Shown here piece after piece: positions 7,662 through 12,080 of a stretch of 17,145 bases of DNA. The DNA is taken from contig CALVIA010000018.1 in NCBI GenBank assembly GCA_944329255.1, positions 1 through 17,145 on the forward strand. Reading direction: 5' to 3'. Under the pieces are notes generated by a model. That model saw only the letters and a list, made by a program, of their open reading frames with translations, did no database searches and was not told the origin of the DNA. Position numbers and translations under genes: made by a program. The DNA comes from an uncultured Bacilli bacterium (lineage in GTDB: Bacteria; Bacillota_I; Bacilli_A; RF39; UBA660). Position 1 is the stretch's first letter; each line of letters starts with the position of its first letter.

Positions 7662-8736
7662 CTGCATTAAAAATAAGAGCAATACATATCATATAAGATA
7701 ATAAACTAGATCCCCCATAACTAATAAAAGGTAAAGTTATTCCGGTAATAGGTAATAAACCAATATTCATACCTATATGCTGAATTTGTTGATAAATCAG
7801 CATTCCTAAAATACCTACAACTATGTTTTTATTTATTTTTGATTTACATTTTATTGCAATATTTAAAATATTAAAATCAAGAAATAAAATAGCAAAAATA
7901 AGTATACATCCACCTATAAATCCAAAGTTTGTAATGTATATAGAAAAAATAAAATCAGTTTGTGCCTCAGGAAAATAAATTGGAGTATTATTAAAACCAT
8001 GTCCGACTATATAAGAACTTCCCATACTAATTAATGCATTTTCAAGTTGCATACCACTACCATTTTTCCAATCTAAAAGTCTATTTATTCTATAAAAAAA
8101 ATTAGTGCCAAATATATCAATAAATATGTTGCTATAAAAAAAGTATAAAGAAAAAAATATAGATAAAAATAATACTAAAATTAAAAATGTATATGTAAAC
8201 CATTTAATATTAATACCAGAACAAAATAGCATAACAAAACTAATGATAAAATATATTAATACCATTCCTGTATCTGGTTCTAAAAATGTTAATATAGAAG
8301 GAATTAAAGTAACAATAAAAACTTTAATAATTAAAATGTATTCTTTATTATTTTTATTTTTAGAAATAATAATCGAGTTAGTAATTATAAGAATTATTTT
8401 CATAAATTCACTTGGTTGAATAGTTGCAACATTAAATAAATTAAACCAACATTTTGAATTATTAATTGGTGTGGCAAAAAATAAAAGTAAAAGCAATGAA
8501 ATGTTACCTAAAATATATAATAATTTATAATTTGAATATATTTTTTTATTTCCTATTTTTAAAATTAAATGCATGCAAAAAAAACCAAAAATAAGCCATG
8601 CAATTTGTTTAAAAAAAATACTTTTATTTCCAATTAAATTAGATGCAGAATAAATTGATATAAGGCTTATAAATGATAATAATATTAATAAATATAAAAG
8701 ATTTTTATTTAATTTTTTTTTATATAACTTTCTCAT
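7648..8736 (-). CDS. SEDS-family peptidoglycan glycosyltransferase (RodA/FtsW/SpoVE)
   Basis: Polytopic membrane protein, about ten predicted segments, that polymerises lipid II into glycan strands with a partner class B penicillin-binding protein. SEDS signatures are present: IQPSEFMKI (106-114, with the E/K pair E110 and K113), EPDTG (153-157), the extracellular PEAQTDFIF (256-264, with D261), and LLPITGITLPFISYGGSSLL (327-346). All residues considered catalytic in the family are retained. I choose the ATG at 8736 (362 residues). An in-frame TTG at 8763 would add 9 residues, and neither has a clear Shine-Dalgarno. The signatures do not separate RodA, FtsW and SpoVE here; SpoVE is possible because a coat gene is nearby. 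It overlaps gatD by 4 bases, tail to tail. I see no terminator for its own transcript. Confidence 0.9.
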   Translation of the reverse strand: MRKLYKKKLNKNLLYLLILLSFISLISIYSASNLIGNKSIFFKQIAWLIFGFFCMHLILKIGNKKIYSNYKLLYILGNISLLLLLFFATPINNSKCWFNLFNVATIQPSEFMKIILIITNSIIISKNKNNKEYILIIKVFIVTLIPSILTFLEPDTGMVLIYFIISFVMLFCSGINIKWFTYTFLILVLFLSIFFSLYFFYSNIFIDIFGTNFFYRINRLLDWKNGSGMQLENALISMGSSYIVGHGFNNTPIYFPEAQTDFIFSIYITNFGFIGGCILIFAILFLDFNILNIAIKCKSKINKNIVVGILGMLIYQQIQHIGMNIGLLPITGITLPFISYGGSSLLSYMICIALIFNAEKKT

Positions 8737-8806
8737 ATTAATATTATTAACAATTATTATCAAAAATTGTAAATAAATGCATATATTTTAGCAAGGATGT
8801 GATAAT

Positions 8807-9106
8807 TTGAAAAAACCTAAAGTATATATAAACAAAATAGAAAAAAATATTAATAATAATAAAGAAAACTATTATTATAGAAATAATGATTATAAAAAAG
8901 ATTTTAGTCCAATTAATATTAAAGAAAAAATAAATGACATTTTTTCTTCAGATGATTTCGTATATAAAAGTAATGTAATAATAATACTAAAAAATGGAAA
9001 AGAAATTAAAGATGAGCTTATTGCAATAAAAAATAATGAATTAATTTTGCTTAATAATGATAAAATAAATATTGATATAATAGAAAATATAAAAAAGGCC
9101 ATTTAA
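8807..9106 (+). CDS. Unrecognised 99-residue protein with possible Sm-like C-terminus
   Basis: Not recognised as a named family. The N-terminal half is Asn/Lys/Tyr-rich and probably disordered (1-45). The second half (about 52-98) alternates short strands (SNVIIILKNGKEI, DELIAIKNNELILLNNDK), a pattern seen in small Sm-like or DUF2642-type barrels; this is only a shape argument. The start is TTG, supported by a near-perfect Shine-Dalgarno (AAGGATGTGA, one mismatch) whose core at 8795-8799 is 7 bases upstream. It is divergent from the SEDS gene and converges on the coat gene, 5 bases from it, so a spore-surface role is possible but unproven. No signal peptide or membrane segment. Confidence 0.62.
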   Translation: MKKPKVYINKIEKNINNNKENYYYRNNDYKKDFSPINIKEKINDIFSSDDFVYKSNVIIILKNGKEIKDELIAIKNNELILLNNDKINIDIIENIKKAI

Positions 9107-9113
9107 CTGGCCT
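9091..9113 (-). terminator. Terminator of the CotY/CotZ-like gene
   Basis: Stem AGGCCA/TGGCCT (9096-9101 with 9108-9113, loop of 6), GC-rich for this window. On the minus strand it runs into a T-run (A-run 9091-9096 on plus). It overlaps the coat gene stop and the end of the opposing gene. On plus there is no T-run, so the opposing transcript should read through. Confidence 0.7.
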
Positions 9114-9531
9114 ATAGTGTACTAATTAAAGTGTCCGCTAAACATTTTATTATACATATGCAATTTAAACTAATTGTAAAAAAGGAATCAGTTGGAGTAT
9201 AAGTAACCTCATCTCCGCTAGTATTAGCAATTAAAACTCTAAATGTAGCAGTGTTTTCATCTAATTTCTCAATTCTAAACACATTAGAAGTTATTGCTTC
9301 ATTTGGAATTCTAGAAACTGGCATTTGCAATGCAGTATTACAACATCCACAAGTATATAATGTGATAGGTCTTGTATTAAATAAGCATAAACTTGGAGTA
9401 TCTCCTAAACACATACGGTCACAAGTATCTAAGCATAACCCTGGAGTTGTTGATTCCTTTTGTAAAATTAAGATAGTTTTTAATATATTATATATATAAT
9501 TATTATTAGCAGAATTATTATCATTACACAT
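9112..9531 (-). CDS. CotY/CotZ-family cysteine-rich spore coat protein
   Basis: 139 residues with 11 cysteines (2, 33, 37, 41, 49, 61, 63, 64, 124, 126, 130). The C-terminal half carries the family pattern: VFRIEKLDENTATFRVL (84-100), then DSFFTISLNCICIIKCL (115-131). In Bacillus, CotY, CotZ and ExsY form the disulfide-rich outermost spore layer (crust or exosporium base) and are made late in the mother cell. A GTG at 9549 is available, but the Shine-Dalgarno GAGGTG lies between it and the ATG at 9531, 5 bases away, so 9531 is the start. I could not find a convincing SigE or SigK promoter upstream. This is the best evidence in the window that the organism sporulates. Family call is by pattern; which member it is cannot be told. 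Confidence 0.85.
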   Translation of the reverse strand: MCNDNNSANNNYIYNILKTILILQKESTTPGLCLDTCDRMCLGDTPSLCLFNTRPITLYTCGCCNTALQMPVSRIPNEAITSNVFRIEKLDENTATFRVLIANTSGDEVTYTPTDSFFTISLNCICIIKCLADTLISTL

Positions 9532-9603
9532 TATTACACCTCTTTTCACTTATAAGATATTCTAAATATTACAAATGATATATAATTAATACCTAGGTTT
9601 TAT

Positions 9604-9631
9604 TTGCAATTATTAAAAAATGTAGTATAAT
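9604..9631 (+). promoter_or_regulatory. Promoter of the EIIB-like gene
   Basis: A -35 TTGCAA (9604-9609) and a perfect -10 TATAAT (9626-9631) are 16 bases apart. The transcript would start near 9638, just before the Shine-Dalgarno GAGGTGA (9642-9648). Confidence 0.58.
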
Positions 9632-9653
9632 TACAATAGTTGAGGTGAATGAT

Positions 9654-9989
9654 ATGCCATGGTTAAAATATGGAATAATATTAATAATATTAATAATAAT
9701 AGCAATTGCTGTTATAAAAGGTGGTAAAAAAGATTTTAAAATAGAGGCTAATAAATTAGTAGAACTTTTAGGTGGTAAAAAAAATATAATTAATATTGAA
9801 GCAAGCTTATCTAGATTCAAAGTTACTTTAAATGATATATCTATTGCAAATAAAGATGGAATAATGAAATTAGGTGCAAAAGGAATTGTGGAAATAGATA
9901 ATCAATTAAAAATTGTTTTTGATGAAGGAGCCACTAAATTAAAAAAATGTATTGAAGAATTATTAAAACAAAACGTTATAAAAAAATAA
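9654..9989 (+). CDS. Membrane-anchored PTS EIIB-like protein lacking the phospho-cysteine
   Basis: 111 residues: one N-terminal membrane segment (about 7-21) followed by Lys residues, then a domain with the glucose-type EIIB pattern. Residues 34-56 match the LxxLLGGxxNI..(D/E)ACxTRLR region, and LGAKGIVEIDNQLKIVF (73-89) matches the conserved LGAKGV...VF segment. Active EIIB carries a phosphorylated Cys in ACITRLR; here the stretch is ASLSRFK, with Ser51 in its place, while Arg54 is kept. No EIIC or EIIA partner is encoded nearby. It therefore probably does not transfer phosphate to sugar and may be a structural or sensory relic of the fold. A GTG at 9645 lies inside the Shine-Dalgarno, so the ATG at 9654 is chosen. 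The next gene is the histidine kinase, beyond a terminator. Confidence 0.75.
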   Translation: MPWLKYGIILIILIIIAIAVIKGGKKDFKIEANKLVELLGGKKNIINIEASLSRFKVTLNDISIANKDGIMKLGAKGIVEIDNQLKIVFDEGATKLKKCIEELLKQNVIKK

Positions 9990-9999
9990 CGTTTTTTTT
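9970..9999 (+). terminator. Rho-independent terminator of the EIIB-like gene
   Basis: A 10-bp perfect stem (9970-9979 with 9986-9995) with an A6 loop ends in a T-run to 9999. It overlaps the end of the gene. Confidence 0.72.
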
Positions 10000-10031
10000 C
10001 GACATTATTCTACATTTAGATTATGTAGAAT
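9998..10031 (+). promoter_or_regulatory. Candidate Spo0A-controlled promoter of the histidine kinase
   Basis: TTCGACA at 9998-10004 is the exact complement of the Spo0A-box core TGTCGAA. It overlaps TCGACA (9999-10004), one mismatch from a -35 TTGACA, and a -10-like TAGAAT lies at 10026-10031. The 21-base gap is too long for ordinary SigA promoters, but Spo0A-activated spoIIE and spoIIG have gaps of 21-22. The flanking A/T of the box overlaps the preceding terminator T-run, so chance is a real alternative. Confidence 0.4.
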
Positions 10032-10038
10032 AATGTTG
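10000..10038. repeat. 16-bp inverted repeat upstream of the histidine kinase
   Basis: The arms 10000-10015 and 10023-10038 pair over 16 positions with one G-U and a 7-base spacer. There is no T-run after it on either strand, so it is not a simple terminator. It may be an operator or an RNA stem in a read-through transcript. The start-proximal arm ends 3 bases before the kinase Shine-Dalgarno. Confidence 0.7.
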
Positions 10039-10052
10039 AAAAGAGGTTTAAT

Positions 10053-11249
10053 ATGTTTGATATAGTAATTATTAATAGTATTTTAATTGTTTTTCCCATT
10101 TTGCTTTATTTAATTTATATAGTATATCAAAATGTAATAGGAAAAAAAGGAAATAAAATATTTTTATTTTTAGCAATTGCATCTAGTATTTATCTTATTA
10201 CAAAATATTCAAAAATATTTAATTACGAAACAGATGTAATAAAAATTTTATTTTTATTTTGCTTAATAAAATCAGATTGGAAATTATCTTTATTATGTGG
10301 ATTTTATTTAACATTATATTACTCAAATATTTTTAATGTTAATATAATTATTATTTTGACAATTTATATTATACAAACACTTTTATTTATTAAAATATTT
10401 AAAAATAAAAACATTAAATTTAAAGTAATCATATTTCTTTTAATAGAAATTATTAGTTCATTATTTTTAAGTAAATATAAAATAGACTACATAATAATTT
10501 CTAATATTATATATTCAGCACTTGGATATGTATTTGCATTATCAATAATTAATGCTGAAAAAGCAATTGATATCCATGGAACAATAAAACAAATAGAATA
10601 TGAAAAAAACTTCAGAGACTCACTTTTTAAAGTAACACATGAAATAAAAAATCCAATTGCTGTTTGCAAAGGATATTTAGATATGATTGATCCATTAAAT
10701 CAAAATCAAGTAAATAAATATATACCAATTATTAAACAAGAAATTGATAGAACACTTGTAATAATGAATGATTTTTTAAATTTAACTAAATTAAAAATTG
10801 ATAAAAATATTATGGATATTACAATTTTAATGGATGATATATATTCATCAATTGGTACATTGTTAAAAATAAAAAATATAAATATAAATTATAATATACT
10901 AGATGAAGAAATATTTATAGAAGGAGATTATAATAGATTAAAGCAAGTAATTGTTAATATTATAAAAAATAGTATTGAGTCTTTTGATAAAAAAGATGGA
11001 AATATAAAATTAAATCTAAGAAAAAACAAAAAAAATGTAATCATTGAAGTTATTGATGATGGTATTGGAATGGATAAAGATACATTAAAAAATATTGGAA
11101 ATATGTTTTTTACTACTAAAAATAATGGAACTGGATTAGGTGTAAAACTTTGTTTAGAAATTATAAATTTACATGGAGGGAAAATAGAATATAAATCAAA
11201 AAAAAATAATGGTACAAAAGTAAAAATATCATTACCATTATATAATTAA
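10053..11249 (+). CDS. Orphan membrane histidine kinase, KinB-like
   Basis: 398 residues. The first 165 are hydrophobic and form about five or six membrane segments with almost no extracellular domain. Then come a short coiled linker (about 168-190), a dimerisation/phosphoacceptor domain with THEIKNPIAV (195-204, H196), and an ATPase domain with N-box NIIKNSIES (302-310, N306), DDGIGM (335-340), FFTT (352-355) and GTGLG (359-363). All catalytic motifs are intact. The H-box followed by CKGYLDMI resembles sporulation kinases such as KinB, which autophosphorylate and feed phosphate to Spo0F/Spo0A. There is no response regulator next to it, as is usual for such orphan kinases. Shine-Dalgarno AAGAGG (10041-10046), 6 bases from the ATG. 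Kinase identity is sure; a sporulation role is inferred from architecture, context and the upstream Spo0A-box match. Confidence 0.9.
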   Translation: MFDIVIINSILIVFPILLYLIYIVYQNVIGKKGNKIFLFLAIASSIYLITKYSKIFNYETDVIKILFLFCLIKSDWKLSLLCGFYLTLYYSNIFNVNIIIILTIYIIQTLLFIKIFKNKNIKFKVIIFLLIEIISSLFLSKYKIDYIIISNIIYSALGYVFALSIINAEKAIDIHGTIKQIEYEKNFRDSLFKVTHEIKNPIAVCKGYLDMIDPLNQNQVNKYIPIIKQEIDRTLVIMNDFLNLTKLKIDKNIMDITILMDDIYSSIGTLLKIKNININYNILDEEIFIEGDYNRLKQVIVNIIKNSIESFDKKDGNIKLNLRKNKKNVIIEVIDDGIGMDKDTLKNIGNMFFTTKNNGTGLGVKLCLEIINLHGGKIEYKSKKNNGTKVKISLPLYN

Positions 11250-11271
11250 AAAAATATAAATTAAATTTATA
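11248..11271 (-). terminator. Terminator of the pilin-like gene
   Basis: A 7-bp AT stem (11255-11261 with 11265-11271, loop TAA on plus) precedes a seven-base T-run on the minus strand (A-run 11248-11254 on plus). The run overlaps the kinase stop codon. On plus there is no T-run, so the kinase transcript may continue antisense to the pilin gene. Confidence 0.5.
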
Positions 11272-11587
11272 AACAAGCACTTAAATCTTCAAATGTAGTC
11301 CAACCAATAATCATATTAATAATTATAGGTAATATTATAACTATAATACATATAATTAATCTTTTTAATAAATTAGACCACATTTTTCTCATGTCTTTTT
11401 CATCACCTGCAGAAACAACTCTTAAAAGATCTATACTTCCCATAACTATTAATAGTATAGGAGCTGCAATCATAATTAAATGTGCAAGTGGATTTAATAT
11501 TTCAGAAAATGCACCACAATCAGCAGGGGCAGCATATACTGGGAAAATCATAAATAATAGTGAAATAATAATTAAACTTTTTTTCAT
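11267..11587 (-). CDS. VirB2/TrbC-like pilin candidate, two membrane segments
   Basis: 106 residues. A typical Sec signal peptide (MKK, hydrophobic core, cleavage near YAAPA, 18-22) leaves a short mature protein with two membrane helices (about 36-55 and 72-92). They are joined by a charged loop, VVSAGDEKDMRKMWSNLLKR, that should face the cytosol. This layout, and the PILLIVMGSIDLLRVV...KRLIICIIVIILPIIIN pattern, match the VirB2/TrbC major pilin family of type IV-like systems and its short Gram-positive relatives. Two Cys, near the mature N-terminus (24) and at the C-terminus (105), could form a disulfide. No other conjugation or secretion gene is adjacent, so its partner is unknown. Shine-Dalgarno GAGGTG is 5 bases from the ATG. 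Confidence 0.65.
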   Translation of the reverse strand: MKKSLIIISLLFMIFPVYAAPADCGAFSEILNPLAHLIMIAAPILLIVMGSIDLLRVVSAGDEKDMRKMWSNLLKRLIICIIVIILPIIINMIIGWTTFEDLSACL

Positions 11588-11605
11588 ACAAACACCTCTA
11601 TAAGA

Positions 11606-11633
11606 ATTATAGCATATATAATTTTTATGTAAA
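11606..11633 (-). promoter_or_regulatory. Promoter of the pilin-like gene
   Basis: Reading on the minus strand, a -35 TTTACA (complement of 11628-11633), a 16-base spacer and a perfect -10 TATAAT (complement of 11606-11611) with extended TG one base upstream. It is a strong-looking SigA-type promoter very close to the start codon. Confidence 0.6.
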
Positions 11634-11661
11634 TATAATTTATAATTTAATTAAAAAATAG

Positions 11662-11690
11662 TTGATTAATTTAATAAAATAATGTATATT
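11662..11690 (+). promoter_or_regulatory. Promoter of rpsO
   Basis: A -35 TTGATT (11662-11667) and -10 TATATT (11685-11690) are 17 bases apart. The transcript would begin at about 11697, exactly at the edge of the structured leader. No other promoter is seen before pnp, so pnp probably depends on it too. Confidence 0.55.
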
Positions 11691-11701
11691 ATTATTGTTT
11701 A

Positions 11702-11747
11702 CCAATTCTTAATAGATTGGAATCTCCGACCACTATTCGGAATTAGG
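11702..11747 (+). promoter_or_regulatory. Structured rpsO leader, candidate S15 autoregulatory element
   Basis: CCAATTC (11702-11708) can pair with GAATTAGG (11740-11747, one bulged A) to close two inner hairpins: AGAT/ATCT (11714-11717 with 11722-11725) and CCGA/TCGG (11726-11729 with 11737-11740), a compact three-way junction. An alternative fold has two consecutive hairpins, CCAAT/ATTGG and TCCGA/TCGGA. S15 recognises a three-way junction in 16S rRNA, and the Geobacillus rpsO leader imitates it. The element ends 13 bases before the Shine-Dalgarno, so it could control translation. This is inferred from hand folding only. Confidence 0.5.
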
Positions 11748-11773
11748 TGTATAATATTAAAGGAGGAAATAAA

Positions 11774-12043
11774 ATGGCTTTAACAAAAGAAGAAAAGGTT
11801 AAAATTATAAAAGAATTTGGAAAAAATGAAAAAGATACAGGTTCAATTGAAGTACAAGTAGCAATTTTAACAAAAGAAATTAATGATTTAACTGAACATT
11901 TAAAAGTTCATACTCATGATTATCATTCAAAAAGAGGATTATTAATGAAAGTTGGACAAAGAAAAAATAAGTTAAATTACTTAATGAAGAATGATATTAC
12001 AAAATATCGTGAAGTTATTAACAAATTAGGATTAAGAAAGTAG
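11774..12043 (+). CDS. rpsO: Ribosomal protein S15 (uS15)
   Basis: 89 residues, the normal length for S15, a primary binder of the 16S rRNA central domain that begins assembly of the small-subunit platform. Typical segments are present: FGKNEKDTGSIEVQVAILT near the start, then LTEHLKVHTHDYHSKRGLL, and MKVGQRKNKLNYL before the C-terminus. The ATG at 11774 follows a perfect AGGAGG (11761-11766) by 7 bases; a GTG at 11747 in the leader lacks its own Shine-Dalgarno and would add a non-conserved tail. It is followed by pnp in the classical rpsO-pnp order, with a terminator between them. Confidence 0.97.
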   Translation: MALTKEEKVKIIKEFGKNEKDTGSIEVQVAILTKEINDLTEHLKVHTHDYHSKRGLLMKVGQRKNKLNYLMKNDITKYREVINKLGLRK

Positions 12044-12068
12044 GCATTCTTTTTTGAATGTCTTTTTT
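12043..12068 (+). terminator. rpsO-pnp intergenic terminator
   Basis: A 7-bp stem (12043-12049 with 12056-12062, one G-U) with a T6 loop and a T6 tail starts on the last base of the rpsO stop. Partial read-through would supply pnp; in E. coli a terminator sits in the same place. Confidence 0.72.
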
Positions 12069-12080
12069 AATGGAGGTAGT

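Noticed and set aside
8780..8788. CATATATT as a SigE-type -10 for the 99-residue protein
   Set aside because: No matching -35 at the right distance, and the start site would fall on the Shine-Dalgarno.
11255..11271. Hairpin after the kinase as a bidirectional terminator
   Set aside because: A T-run is present only on the minus strand, so it supports the pilin gene end only.
11391..11603. Plus-strand open frame opposite the pilin gene, and similar frames at 1041-1349, 9251-9499 and 12440-12739
   Set aside because: They have no Shine-Dalgarno and no family pattern, and mirror well-supported genes on the other strand or frame.
12054..12080. TTG-led extension of pnp
   Set aside because: It lies inside the rpsO terminator stem and upstream of the real Shine-Dalgarno at 12072-12077.
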